64,000 nt of DNA from Saposhnikovia divaricata (GCA_036435485.1 CM071595.1:4526001-4590000); one strand, 5' to 3'. Shown: positions 39,655 through 51,487, counted from the stretch's first letter. Program-made: numbers and translations. The notes: a model not told the origin generated them from the sequence alone.

Positions 39655-41588
39655 AAGTCTCCAGCTTGCACTGTCAGTCTCTTTAAGTTATTTAAGTTAA
39701 GGTACGAAGTAAATCTCTAGCTTTCATGTAATCAAGTTTCTTTCATGATTCGTTCCGCATGTGAATGAGTGGTGTTTAAAGTCGTCATTTGTTTTAATTT
39801 TGTTATGAATGAAGGTTCGAGTTGAAGTAAAAATCTTAAATTTCCGTATTTTATTCACAATGTGTTATGTTACATTTTACTTATCAAAATTGCTATCCAT
39901 ATTTTAAATTTCTAGTGTACAAAATGTGCACATAGCTCTCTTCTATGACCTATAAGGCCTTCTAAAAGTCGTTTATCCAATGAAAATTCGAGAAAATTCA
40001 TCTCCAAAGCGATCGATCTCCAAACGAAACTCCAAAGTAATCTCAACAAAGATCTCCATACATGATTGGAAAATTTCATACAAATAGCAATTATGTTGCA
40101 ATTCGCCAAGTGACAAAAAAAAGGTAAAGTTTACGCCAAAATACAAACAAAATAACACCAAACAACGCCATGAAGCTCAAAAGCTTCGTCGACATCTCCA
40201 ACTTCAAAATGGTGAAAAGGTAAAGTTTACACCAAAATACAAACAAAATAATGCCAAACAACGCCATGAAGCCCAAGAGCTTCGTCGACATCTCCAACTT
40301 CAAAACGGTGAAAAGGTAAAGTTTACGCCAAAATACAAACGAAATAACACCAAACAACGCCATGAAGCTCAAAAGCTTCGTCGACATCTTCAACTTCAAA
40401 ATGATGAAAAGGTAAAGTTTTCACCAAAATACAAACAAAATAATGCCAAACGAAGCCATGAAGCCCAAAAGCTTCGTCGACATCTCCAACTTCAAAACGG
40501 TGTAAAGGTAAAAATTTACGCCAAAAACCAGGATTTGGTTACGCCACAAAATAGTAATTTAAAAGAAAAGGTAAGAAAAACCACGTCAAAGGACAATACT
40601 TTGGTCACCTCAGGGTCCTCTTGGACATCTCCAAGTTCGCCAAATCCAATGGAAAAATTTGCCAAATATCAATTCTCCAAATTAAAGTACACCAAACCTA
40701 CAATTCACCAAATATCAATTCGCCAAATTAAAGTACGCCAAATATCAATTCGCCAAATCACCAAGTGCACAAGGAAATCAATCCAAAGTTATGCGACAAA
40801 TATGCCAAGGGCTCCATAAAAGTAAAGTACGTCAAAACCAGGCTCTGGTTACGCCACGAAATAGCAAACCAAAAGAATAGTAAGTAAAATCACACCAAAG
40901 GACAAAGCATCGATCACCTCAAACATCTCAAGAAACTCAGGGTCCTCTCGGACATCTCCAAATTAGCTAAATTCAAAGGAAAAGGGTAGAGTATGCCAAG
41001 CCTACAGTATAATCACATCATGAAATCTTCACCAAGGAAAAGGTAAAGATTACTCCATCCACACGGATGACAAACCACGCCAAAAGGTTCACAAAGATCA
41101 AAAGTTTTATTGGTATCTCTGAACTCCCAACTAAAAAAGGTAAGATAAAAATTCGCCAAATACACAAGGAAATCACTCCAAAGTTACACCAAATAACAAA
41201 TCACCGATCACCTCATAGACCTCAAGAGGTTCAGGATGCTATTAGACATCTTCAAGTTTGCCAGATTCAAAGGAAAAAATTAAAATATGCCAAATCTACA
41301 TTCTAATCACACCGAAGAAGTCTTCGCCAAGGAAAATGAGCTCCAAAAGAAAGGGAAAAAAAGGAGTTACAATTGCCCAAGACATGCGAAAGCATGCAAA
41401 ATTGCCAAATATAACTACGCCACAAAGTTAGCGGACATCAGGGGCCACAAAGACATCTAAACAAGTTACAAGGCAAAGGAGTTCAAAATAGATCAAGCAA
41501 AAGATAATGTTAACAGAGTACATCAAACCAGAAGCCAATGATCGACAAATTCCAACACTTCAATAGAGTTCAAAAAACTCAAATACGA
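39655..41588 (+). other. Gypsy 3' region, left part
   Basis: Non-coding DNA between the pol stop and the CACTA insertion. It is built from short reiterated words (CGCCAAAT, AAAAGGTAAAGTTTACGCC, CATCTCCAA) besides the formal 96-bp tandem repeat. Open frames on either strand are low-complexity reads of these words and are not genes. Confidence 0.7.
40117..40525. repeat. 96-bp tandem repeat, about 4 copies
   Basis: GGTAAAGTTTACGCC recurs at 40123 and 40219, and ATGAAGC[T/C]C at 40170, 40266, 40362 and 40458, all 96 bp apart. Alternate copies share variants (GAAGCTC/GAAGCCC, AACACC/AATGCC), so a 192-bp dimer may have been the amplifying unit. Because 96 is divisible by three, the minus strand reads as a repeating hydrophobic peptide, which is an artefact. 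Confidence 0.92.
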
Positions 41589-42026
41589 CACTACGCCATA
41601 GATGGCTTTATACAACACTTAGGGGGGGTGTTACCTTCTCAGGTGTTACCATAGGTATGAAATTTTGGACCTACCACAACACTCTAGTTTTGGTGTTACC
41701 ATATCCTTAAAGGTATGTTACCATAGCTGTGGAAGGTGTTAAACTTAGTAACACCATGGGCTGTGTTACCTTAGAGTATAATTAACATATTTTTGAAATT
41801 TATTTATATTTAACGATTTAATAATTATTAAATTTTAAAATTAAATAATTTTAATAAAGTTATTGAATTTATTATTATAAAAATAATATTCTATAAAATA
41901 CTTGAATTATTTATATTTTTAAAATATCAATATATTTTTAATAATTTTTTTAAAATATCTTAAAATAAAGTAATATTCAAAAAATTATTAAAATTTGATT
42001 AAATTCAATAATAAAATTATTGGAGA

Positions 42027-42140
42027 CACTACGCCGTAGATGGGCTATCGGAACATCTTTTTCATGAATGTTGCTAGAATATGTTACCTTAGCATGTTAC
42101 TTTGGACCTCCTATAACATTTTGTTTTTTGTGTTACCTTA
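42027..42140. mobile_element. Second CACTA-like left terminus inside the element
   Basis: CACTACGCCGTAGATGGGC at 42027 repeats the outer terminus with changes and is followed by its own GTTACCTTAG subterminal words. It lies 438 bp inside the outer left end, after a very AT-rich stretch (about 41770-42020). No matching second right end was found. Confidence 0.75.
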
Positions 42141-42399
42141 GCCCCCAATTTTAATATGAATATTGATATTTTATTAAACAAAATTTTAAATTTTATAAAT
42201 GAATTTAAAAAGTACAAAATCATGAAATATAAAAATATGAATTTCTAAAATAATAAATATTAAAATTTGAATAAATAAATTTCTAAATTAATAAAATACT
42301 TAAAAATAATTAATAAATTTTCTTTTAAATAATTAATAATAAATGTATCGGATGAAAACATGAAATGGGACACACAACACCAATTGCAATTGCAAGGCA

Positions 42400-42800
42400 C
42401 TGTACTAACCGGAAGAGCGGCAATTTTTCCGCCCAAATTTTCACCCAAATTTTCAAGAACTCCCTCTCCAAATTCACTCTCTCAGTTTCGTACGTACTGG
42501 TTCAATTAGCATTTGAACGAAATATCTCATTCACTCTCTTTTAACCCCCCTCTCTCTCTCCCTCTCTCAAATTAGGGCAATTGATTCTATTTTTTCACAT
42601 AAACGTCAACTAATCAATCTCAAACTTTGGTTTCAGGGCTTCTTCAATTTGGGTTTTGCATTTCAGGGCTTTGAATTCAGTGGATTTAGGCTGAGCTTTG
42701 AGTTTTGTACATCGATTTTAAATCTGCTCTTCTCCGACAGGTCATCTCTCTCTCTCTCCCTCCCCCCCTCCCTCCCTCTCCCTCTCTCTCTCTATTAAGA
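42400..42800 (+). other. CT-rich, 5'-UTR-like segment with microsatellite
   Basis: Sequence inside the CACTA that changes from AT-rich to CT-rich: CCCTCTCTCTCTCCCTCTCTC at about 42547 and a CT/CCT microsatellite at about 42723-42793. It reads like the leader of a plant gene and may belong to a captured host fragment. No coding exon could be assigned next to it. Confidence 0.4.
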
Positions 42801-43729
42801 ATGTGTATTGTTGAGGAGGGGTTTGTTTCCGATTTCAGATTTTGCAGTTTGCGATTAGAATGCCTAATTAATTTGTACTCATATTGTTAAATTTTCTTGA
42901 TGAGAAGCATTCCACCGTTTTGCGAATTTATGTATTATATGCTTAACTTGCACATTTTTGTGCCACTTGAATTTCAATTAGCCCAAAATGTTATCGTCAC
43001 TTAGTGGCTATGGCAAAGAATAATAGATATTCTGTTTGAACTACAATATGCTTCTACTTGTATATATTAAAAAAGAACGAATGGGTAAAAAAACCCAAAA
43101 ATTCCTGTTAAATAACCAATAAACTCTCAGAGAACATTTACTAAGGTGTCATAGAAGTACAACAGTTCCATAACTAAGCTTCAAACTTGAAAGTTTCCTT
43201 TGATGGGTCTGTGATAAGTTGGAGTTTTGGAGGTCTCGCCTTCTACATTCCTAATTTTTAAGGTAATCCACTTTCTTTTGATTTTTTTTTTCATTTTGTG
43301 TTTGATAGCTTATGCCTAATACGTACACACGCAGACATATAAGGTATATAATTGCATGAATTTGTGATGCTTTTTTGTTAGTGCTACCAAATTCTAAGTG
43401 GGCTCTGTCGTCTATGTGTTTGATCTGATTATGATCAAACATATTTGATCATATTAAGTCCTCTAGGGGTTTGATAAAATGATCGGATCTGACAATTTTG
43501 CTCTAGTGTAGTAGCGAATGGTTGCGCTAAGCTTGTGTTTTCCTTATTTTATTGGTACTGTTTTTCTTGGGCTTTTTCCTGAGATATTTCTTAAACTCCG
43601 TTGCTTTATATAATAACTAATATCTAATAATTGTATCAACTTACCAAGAAACAAACATCAACAAAGATAACATGGAGATGACCATAAATATCTGAAAATC
43701 TGGAAACATATCCAATATCAACAAACTAA

Positions 43730-44870
43730 CTCAGCTGACAATGACTTAGTTAAAAGAGATAGAGATACAGATCAATTTAATAAAGGGATAAGACTAAGCC
43801 AGGATCTTTTTTTCCATTTTTTTCGAAATAGATTGCTGCCATAAAAATTTTCTCAGACAGCTTCAAAAATCTTTCTACCAATTTGAGATGGCAAATGTTA
43901 TTTGCTAGATAAGGTCCTTCCATTTTTAATTGGTCTAGCCAGATCCAATGAACCGCTACTGTAAGATAAAGGGCATCACAACAGTTTTAGAAATTAAGTT
44001 GCTCCAATTTTCTCGAGAAGGAATTCGTAGACTTGAAATAACAGTATCAGAAAAGCTGCATTTGAAAAGAAAAAGATGGTTAGGAGAGATTTATGGAGTT
44101 CTTGACAGAGATAGAAATTCTGATCATTAGAAAGACCAAATCTGTCTGTTGTTAGTTGAGAGTCTCTTACGAATAACAACCCATATAATGAAAGAGATAC
44201 AAGGTGCATGTAGAGAATGTCAAACCACGGGACCTGAGGTTGATTTTCTTGATGAGAATTCTAAATCAGTGAGATATTTGCATGTCTCGAACCATTCCAT
44301 AAAATATTATCAGACTTGTTTGTTGGAGGACCTTGAGCCAAAATAAGAGTTTTTAACTCAATAAGATTGGCATGACTAGATATGGGAGTTGCCAGTTTCC
44401 ATCAGCACTTAACTCATTAATATTTGCGGCTGCTTTGATTCAGAATGAGAAATAATAAAGTCATAAACTTTCTTTGTTAGTATTCCATTTTGAAGCCATG
44501 GATATTTCCACATTAAAATATACCCCCTTTCTCACCTTATAAGATATGAACTGAATCGTAACAGGTCTTACTTGCAGAATTTTCCGAAGATACCAGGAAC
44601 AATTAGATGGAATAGCCATTGTTACTATAACATAAGAAACCCAGAGGGACTTCAAATTAAACTGAACCAGTCTTCATAACTAAAAAAAGAACACCAGAGA
44701 AGTTCCAGAGTTCCGGATCCTTTGTTTTGCAGCAGATTTTTCCAAGCAATTTCAAAGTTGTATCTTTTTCCCGAGCCACCCCAAAGAAACCTGCCCAGCA
44801 GGGACTGAATTTTTTGAATTCTAGACTTCGGGAGAAAAAGAAAAGAGGCCCAGAACCCTTGCAATTACAA
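43730..44870 (-). pseudogene. LINE (non-LTR retrotransposon) 3' remnant
   Basis: Minus-strand fragments read as the C-terminal part of a plant LINE RT protein. In order they are FWASFLFLPKSRIQKIQSLLG then RFLWGG (44864-44780), SLWVSYVIVTMA and CSWYLRKILQVRPVTIQFI (44655-44520), and a zf-RVT-like part (PWFDILYMHLVSLSLYGLLF ... LTTDRFG) near 44230-44130. The RT core is missing, so it is 5'-truncated, and several frame changes and stops are present. The 3' limit is approximate. It lies inside the CACTA. Confidence 0.72.
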
Positions 44871-45519
44871 GTTACAACTACAATAAAAAATAGGCCCAGA
44901 CTTTGGCACATTACAATTGCAAATGTGTAAGTAGTATAAGTAGGAAAGAACTACATTTAATGGTCACATTTATGTATTAGCTTGCTTTGTTATTATAACA
45001 CTCCTAGCAATAATGTTGGTTATTACTTTACTTTATATAATTGTCAAGACTAAAAACCTGTATGCTTGCTTCCTAATTTTATGGTTCATGTTTTTTTTTA
45101 TATCGTTCCTCTCTTTCGAGATTTCTAAATGCACAAAATGAAAATAAAGTAGAAGATGTTACTTTTGTTTAAGGATGGATTGGGTTAAGGCTGCTGCAAA
45201 TGTGCTAAAAAAATTGTTGATATTGTGGTCTTTCCAGATGTTACAAAATTTGACCTATAAATTTATTGCGAGGGATCTTAGGGGCTATCTGATGGACGCT
45301 TAGTGCGACCAGAATTGGTAGAAGCTATTGCTGTAAAAAAATATTTGAACAAGAATAAAAGGAAAGGCTGATTGTTTGATAGTGGAAGTACAAAATTGAT
45401 ACTTTGATTCTGGTACAAGCATTGAGCAGCAATATGAAGACGCTAGTATGAGTGTAAAGTGCATTATTTGTTTTTTTTTGTTTCTTGATTTATTGAGTTG
45501 GGGATTGTGATTTGATTAG

Positions 45520-45731
45520 GTTCTATGTACCATGGATCTCCTATTTTACTCTCACTTCTTGGTCCACTTACTGTTATAAGGTAACCATTTTGTCAACTTC
45601 CTCTTTAAAGATTTCTTTTTTAGAGATAATTTATAGTCTTTATTGTGTTAGCTGTGTGTTTTTGTGTATGTTTATGTTTATTATTTGTGGGTTTGCAGAA
45701 TTGAAAGGCTACCTCCTCATATCTTGTGCAG
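45520..45731 (+). pseudogene. Two captured exons, possibly from a PIG-U-like gene
   Basis: The segment 45520-45580 is flanked by a splice-acceptor-like TTTGATTAG and a donor GTAACC. The segment 45699-45731 is flanked by GTTTGCAG and GTATG. Joined in phase, they read as a conserved-looking, hydrophobic stretch containing GSMYHGSPILLSLLGP, which I recall as resembling the N-terminal membrane region of PIG-U, a GPI-transamidase subunit. The assignment is from memory and rests on about 31 residues. The exons are inside the CACTA, so capture of a host gene fragment is the natural explanation. Confidence 0.4.
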
Positions 45732-47107
45732 GTATGTTTTGCCTTAAGTGAACATTAACGTAGGGAAAAGTGAAATGATAGGAAGATTGTGTTTGTTTTA
45801 TGTGGTAAATTATAAATATTGATTCTATCTGGATCTTATTAATCACTTGTCATAGAAGCTTATTCTTTAAAAATTCGGGATTCTGTGAAATATATGACGT
45901 ATAAATTACAACAAAAGTTCCGATTTGAAAGCTATTGTTTTTGCACTGCTATGATGTTAATGGTTGTAGCAGGTGACGTAATACAAACCTTATCTTATTG
46001 TATTCACTTATTTATGATTTACAGCATATTCTAGTCATGTTGACAATCTTTTTAAATTATTACGCTGCACTCGAGTTCTGGCTTCATCGCAAGCGATAGT
46101 GATTTCATAATTTAATAAGAGATAACCATTGCATTGGCTTTACTTTACCTGATTCTTAGTATAGGGGTCAGTTCGGGAAAAATTTACTATACTCATTGCA
46201 AACTAGTGTAGTTATCACAGTTCAGAACTGGTACAAATCAATGACCTTTGGTTATACTCAACTTACTTTTCCTCATTTATTGTATCCAAGTTGTATTATG
46301 GTTTAATTTTGTTCTGTAATTAGTCAAAAGAAATAGAATTGCAGACTGATTTAACAGTTATTCTGGAGCAGAGCTTACGAGTAATGATCTAAAATTGTAA
46401 ACTGTAATATGTTGTGGTTGGTCATCACTCTGTGCATCGCGTCTTAATCTTGTAAACTCCACTAATAAGAACTCGTTTACTTTACCTGTGCAGTCAGGAG
46501 TTCAATGTGTTCAGTTGGATAGATCTACGACTATGAAGGCAAGAGATGCTGCGATCACAATATTTGTGGGGGATAGATTAGTTTTTGTTGAGATGTTTAA
46601 GTAAATGTAATTGGTTGTACGATTTATAAAATTTTATTTAAATTAATGATATTTATAGTTTGTAGTTTTATTTTAGATTTGACATTTGGATGTTTTTTAT
46701 TTTTTTTGTGGGGGACAGACATTTTTTTATGAATATTAGAGGAAGGAAATGGTAGGAAAATAATTAAATTTGAATTATTAATTTTAAAATGGACAATGTC
46801 TGTGGGGCCTACATGTGGGACCCACATAATTGATTAATAATTTTGCAAAATTATAACATCTAGGGTAACATAGATTTGGTGTTGCTATAGAATGCTGAGT
46901 GTGTTACTGTATAGGTCTATGGTAACGAATTTGCCTATGTTAGCTTATGTGTGTCGAGGTGTTACCTTAGACCCCAAAGGTTACATAGAACAAAACTATC
47001 CCAACTAAGATGTTACCTTACCCTTTTTTTGGCCTTTGGTAACATTTTTTAGGGTCTAAGGTAACACCGTCATGGTGTTACCGTAGGCTGTTTATGGCGT
47101 AGTGCGA

Positions 47108-48398
47108 GGAGTTAAAATTACATAATGCCTTTAGGGGCATACCCTAGGTACAACAGGAAAGTCTTCAAGCTTCACGAGCAGCTTCAGAGGAGTCAATCTT
47201 CCCAATCTCATTCTTCTTCGTCACATCAGCAAGATAGCAATCAAAGCTTCTCAATCAGTTCAGTTCTCTCAGCTGCCCAGGCCTCTTCCTTCTTAGCACG
47301 GTTCCCCTCTGGGGCTTCCGCAGCTTCCTTCAAGCTCTGGACTTCTATCCGCAAATCCTTCACTTGCTTGCTCAAGGTATCACACTCGGTAATCAACTCT
47401 GATTTTTCATTCAAGGCAGCAAAAATTTTGTTAGTAGCAACAGTATTGTCGTCGGCTAAGTTCTTAGAGGTCTCCTCCAACCCCTCGTTAAAGCTTCTTC
47501 AAATCCCTCACTTCCTCATGGAGCTTCTTCACCTCAGAGATGTCTACGACGTCCTCAAGTTTCAACAACCTCTCCAACTCCATGGACAGCTACAAAGTAG
47601 AACAACCAGAAAGAGTATGAGGGCAAACACATCATATCCTGAACAAAGAAAAACAAAGCATAATAAATAAAGATAAAGCACCTTATCGACAAAACTCTTA
47701 CAAACACAGAGACCGTTCCCAACAGCCACTCCATAGACTTTCACGTTAGCTCTCATTTGAGGAAATGATCCCATGTCATTTTCAGAAAGTGAACCCACTC
47801 CACCAGAGCTCGGACAGCTCACCGGTTCCTTCAACTTCTTAGAATGATGACCTTTAGAGGAATGCCCATCACGATATCTCCTCTTCTCTCGATCTTTCAT
47901 AACATTGGTTTCATAGGCACCAATACCAACCACGCCAGAATGAAGCGCAAGGCTCCTCGAGACAATCTCGGGTCCACTTTCTACTCCAACACTAGGCATC
48001 ACAGTCGAAGCCCCTGTAGATTTACTCTCAACAAGACGGGCTAAAAATTCAATCGGTCGGCATGTTTGCAAACAACTTCACTAGTTTAACAGTGGGCCCA
48101 AGGAAAACTTGCAACTACGCAGAGGTCCTAGAGCCTAAACGGTTCATCGACTTCACGCGACCCGGGGAAAGAATCTACCACGGTCCAATAGCCCCCAACT
48201 CATTGGAAAGTGGAAGGACAAGTCAACCGACCACTAAAGCCACAACCGCGTGTCATCACAAATTTCAGAAAAAAAAATGAGAATTTTTTCTTTTGCTTTT
48301 TCGGTTTCCCCCGTCTGTTTTGTAATGTAAACTTTTAAATATATGGTTTGGGCCTTGTAAAATAGGTGATTGAAAGATCTGAAGATCTTTTCTTTGTA
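47108..48398 (+). other. Gypsy 3' region, right part
   Basis: This is the continuation of the gypsy element beyond the CACTA. Most of it is occupied by an antisense ORF on the minus strand (47241-48075). The stretch 48076-48398 between that ORF and the polypurine tract shows no convincing coding potential. Confidence 0.65.
47241..48075 (-). pseudogene. Antisense spliced coiled-coil ORF of the Tat-type element
   Basis: Antisense to the retrotransposon. The upstream exon (about 48071-47682) encodes a charged segment (MKDREKRRYRDGHSSKGHHS) and ends CVCKSFVDK. A 92-bp intron (47681-47590, GT..AG) follows. The next exon gives LSMELERLLKLEDVVDISEV, then after a one-base shift near 47490 a coiled coil (NKIFAALNEKSELITECD ... 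TLSKQVKDLRIEVQSLKEAA) ending at 47241. This matches the layout of the longer antisense ORF at 58977-62101: charged middle, short intron, coiled-coil C-terminus. The N-terminal domain is missing here and the frame is broken. Confidence 0.65.
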
Positions 48399-48399
48399 C

Positions 48400-48620
48400 T
48401 TAGGGGGGACTGAATGTTGGGCATGAGGTCCATTTAGAGAATTAGGCCCATTAAAGATACTATATATATTCTTGTAACTCCAACTTGTAAGAAGATTGAC
48501 ATTTTATAATATCACACTTTAACAATACATTAAGCCTGTATAATTTTTGTCTCTAACCCTTTCCATAGTAAATACACAAGTAACTTGTTCAAAACTTGAA
48601 TCCCTGCAACGACAGCTAAC
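48400..48620 (+). mobile_element. Polypurine tract and start of gypsy 3' LTR
   Basis: TTAGGGGGGAC (48400-48410) is followed directly by TGAATGTTGGGCATGAGG. The LTR starts at 48411, or at TGTTGGGC at 48415. A TATATATA stretch near 48463 could be a promoter element. The right end is not resolved; CAACGACA near 48614 is one candidate. No second LTR is present in the window to compare with. Confidence 0.6.
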
Positions 48621-49975
48621 ACCTTTATCTGGCGTTTTATGAATTGTTGAAACTCTATAAATGAATATTTGATAAACAAAAAATCTTGTCAAATAAATAT
48701 TATTTTTGGCTCAAACACAATAGAAATGATGTAAATATGATTTTAATAAATGAATAATCTCGGTAAATAATAAAATTCTTTTAATCATAAATGTATACAA
48801 TTATCGAGGTTTACCGTTTTTATTAGCCTTTGAAATCCTAACTTATTAGATATTATTATTGCGATTAAATGTTGGATTTAACTTAATTGCTCCACACATG
48901 TAAAATTCTAGATAGGCTTCTCGTTGATACTCATTACCTCACCTCCGATAATGTTACAAATCTCAAAGATTGAGAAGTTGCTGTAAAAACTTCCCCTTTT
49001 TTTCTTTTGAATGTAGCTTATCATCTTACAAGAAGTATCCATTTTTTATCAGTTGAAAAGATTATATAGGAATTTGAGAGGAAAAGTAACCTAATAAATT
49101 CAAAAAAAAAAAGATATGCTAAACACAAATAGTTAAATACATAACACAATATCTGACCAAAAAAAAAATTATATAACACAACATGTACATGCGCAAGGAA
49201 TATGAGGCAGGTTCATAGAAAACCAAACTTGCTCATAAAAAACAAACTTAAATCATAAAAAGACAAACTTATCTACGTTTTCCTTCGTAACGGTTTGAAA
49301 ATTGTGGAAAATGTATATGTAGATTTACATAATCTTGTTCTGGTTGCAAGATCTGAATAAATGGTTCCAGCTTTTTGATTAAACAATAAAATCTGATTGA
49401 AAGAGATTTTATTAAACTTTTCGACCATAAATTAGACTTGATTGTTTCTCTATCTAGTCCAGAAAATTGTTTGTCTTTCCAGTCCAGAAAAAAGCATATG
49501 AGGAGCTTAAAAATGTCTGGTCAAGGAAATGTTGTCACAAATGAAGGTACCAAGGCAGGCAAAGCAGTAAAACTGGGGAAAGGTGGAAAGCAGCTGAATT
49601 TGATAGAAGCACTGCCAACTGCACTCCTTATGTCCATCATAGCGTTGATTCCGATTTCTTCCCTCTATACATGCAGGTGTGTATGCAAATTATTTCTTAG
49701 ATTGATCCAGGAACATTTTGCTGAACTTTCCATCTATACCACCATTGTGTATAAAAATGATGTTGGGGTTCACTTGCTTGAGTTGGCAAAGGGATATTGC
49801 AAGTCTTATAAATCTGTTTTCCCAAGATGTACCAAAATTGTTGGATCTTGTGATGGCTTACTTTGTTCGGTGATTTTATAGAATTATGACAGAGAGTCTT
49901 CTATTTATGAAGATCATAATATTAATAATGGGACCAAACGGCTTCTTCAAGTGTGCAATCCAGTTTTGGGACAGT

Positions 49976-49980
49976 TTGCT
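49976..49980. repeat. Target-site duplication TTGCT (left)
   Basis: TTGCT abuts the left LTR and is repeated at 55678-55682 after the right LTR. Copy A has ATGCT as a single occurrence at this site, confirming the empty-site structure. Confidence 0.93.
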
Positions 49981-50256
49981 TGATGGCTTGAAAGTAGAGA
50001 TGAAGAAAGAAAATTGTTTCTTCTCAAACTCTAAAAACTCACTCTTTTATTAAGAACTCTCTGAATTTTTGATATGATTTTACATGCAAACTCTCAACCT
50101 ATTTATAGTCTACATCTCAAGTATTTTACATCATTGATTACATCACCATTTAGGCAACCTACTACAAATTATTCAACATTCAACACCTACCACATTTTAT
50201 TCAAAACCTACCACATTTTATTCTAGAGAATTGAAATTTAGCTTATTAATTTAACA
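49981..50256 (-). repeat. Copia 3' LTR
   Basis: 276 bp, TG...CA ends on the plus strand, adjoining TSD TTGCT on the left and the polypurine tract on the right. It differs from the other LTR at four positions, all single substitutions. Confidence 0.93.
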
Positions 50257-50265
50257 GCCCCCCTT
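50257..50265 (-). other. Copia polypurine tract
   Basis: On the minus strand AAGGGGGGC immediately precedes the 3' LTR. It is the primer for plus-strand DNA synthesis in LTR elements. Confidence 0.8.
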
Positions 50266-51487
50266 AAGCTAAATTTCCACACATGCCAAGCTTCTTTTTC
50301 AATTCTTTAAAGATATCCGGCCTCAAAGGTTTTGTAAAAATATCTGCAACTTGGTCTTCTGTCTTACAATGCTTGATCTCTACTTCTCCCTTCTCAACCA
50401 AGTCTCTAATGAAATGATACTTGATTCTGATATGCTTGCTCTTCCCATGGAATACTGGATTCTCCGTGAGTGCTATAGCAGACTTACTATCACAATATAT
50501 TACTGGACTTCTTTTCACAACATGCTTGAGGTCTTCTAACACCCATGTAATCCACAAAGCTTGACAACTAGCTAATGACAAAGAAATATATTCCGCCTCT
50601 GCCGTTGAGAGAGCCACGACTTGTTGTTTCTTCGACATCCATGTGATTGCACTCGAGCCAAGAAAGAAAACATTACCTGAAGTACTTTTACTATCATCAA
50701 CACTTCCGGCCCAATCACTGTCGCAATATCCGACTACCTTAGTGTCATTCACCTTTTGATAATAAATTCCATCTCCAAGTGTTCCACGAACATACCTTAA
50801 GATTCTTTTCCCGGCTTCCCAATGTGTCTTCTTTGGTTTCTCCATGAATCTACTGATCAAGCTGACACCATATGTAATGTCTGGACGAGTAGCGGTCAAG
50901 TACATCAAGCTCCCAACAAGACTCTTATAGTATGTTGGATCAACATATTTAGAATCGTCATCCTTGCTTAGTTTCAATCCAACTTCAACAGGAGTACTAC
51001 TTGCTTTTGCATCTTCCATTCGAAACTTCTTCATCAAATCTTTTGCATACTTTTCTTGAGAGATAAAAATGCCACTCTCATCTTGCTTTACTTCTAAGCC
51101 AAGAAAATAATGTAGTCATCCCAAATCGGTCATTTCAAACTCATGCATCATACTCTTCTTGAATTCTTCAATATTATCATGACTATTTACTGTAAAAATC
51201 AAATCATCCACATACAAGCCAATGATAAGAATTTTACCTTTGTTCTCTTTGATGTAAAGTGTATGCTCAAATGGACACCTCTTGAATCCCATCTTAAAAA
51301 AATAATCATTTATGCGACTATACCATGCACGAGGAGCTTGCTTTAATCCATACAAAGCCTTCTTTAATCGGTAGACCTTATTCTCTTCATTTTTCTTTAC
51401 ATAGCCCGGGGGTTGCTCAACATAGACCTCTTCTTGCAATTCTCCATTCAAAAAGCCGATTTGACATCCATTTGATGAACTTTCCAT
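50264..51487 (-). pseudogene. Copia RT (C-terminal part) and RNase H
   Basis: Reading in one minus frame, the RT part contains FLNGELQEEVYVEQPPGY, LKKALYGLKQAPRAWYS and the catalytic YVDDLIF box. An in-frame TGA at 51116-51118 follows FEMTDLG. The frame continues through the connection (LVGSLMYLTATRPDI) into RNase H (GYCDSDWAGSVDDSKSTSG, STAEAEYIS, YCDSKSAIAL, DQVADIFTKPL) and stops at 50264. Motifs are well kept; only the single stop and the upstream frameshift disable it. Confidence 0.92.

Larger units (their letters stand above)
41589..47104. mobile_element. CACTA element, non-autonomous, TSD CGA
   Basis: The element starts CACTACGCCATAGATGG at 41589 and ends with the inverse TATGGCGTAGTG at 47104. 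A 3-bp target duplication CGA is present at 41586-41588 and 47105-47107. Subterminal regions (41610-41770 and 46860-47095) are packed with GGTGTTACC/GGTAACACC words in both orientations, the usual CACTA transposase-binding layout. Length is 5,516 bp. No transposase is recognised. The interior contains a second CACTA-like left end (42027), a CT-rich segment resembling a plant 5' UTR, a LINE remnant and apparent captured exons. It inserted into the 3' region of a Tat-type element. Confidence 0.93.
37583..48620 (+). mobile_element. Tat-type Ty3/gypsy remnant, interrupted by CACTA
   Basis: A plus-strand LTR retrotransposon remnant. It contains a gag part (37591-38276), integrase (38313-39654) and a long 3' region (39655-48398) with a tandem repeat and an antisense ORF. 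A polypurine tract (TTAGGGGGGAC, ending 48410) and the start of a 3' LTR follow. The 5' LTR, protease, RT and RNase H are missing. The 5' end abuts the kinase relic with no LTR, as expected from illegitimate recombination. The CACTA at 41589-47104 splits the 3' region. A long 3' region with tandem repeats and an antisense ORF is known from the Tat lineage of Ty3/gypsy. The right LTR limit is uncertain. Confidence 0.8.

Noticed and set aside
40091..40399. Hydrophobic repetitive ORF on the minus strand, possible membrane protein
   Set aside because: It is the 96-bp tandem repeat read in a frame that stays open because 96 is a multiple of three.
44727..44930. Plus-strand ORF in the CACTA interior
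   Set aside because: It is the shadow of the LINE fragment coded on the minus strand.
41589..47104. Autonomous CACTA transposon
   Set aside because: No transposase-like ORF is visible in any frame; the interior is captured or nested sequence.
47125..47670. 181-codon plus-strand ORF
   Set aside because: It is a Ser-rich mirror of the antisense coiled-coil ORF. The minus strand shows heptads and intron signals; the plus strand shows nothing recognisable.
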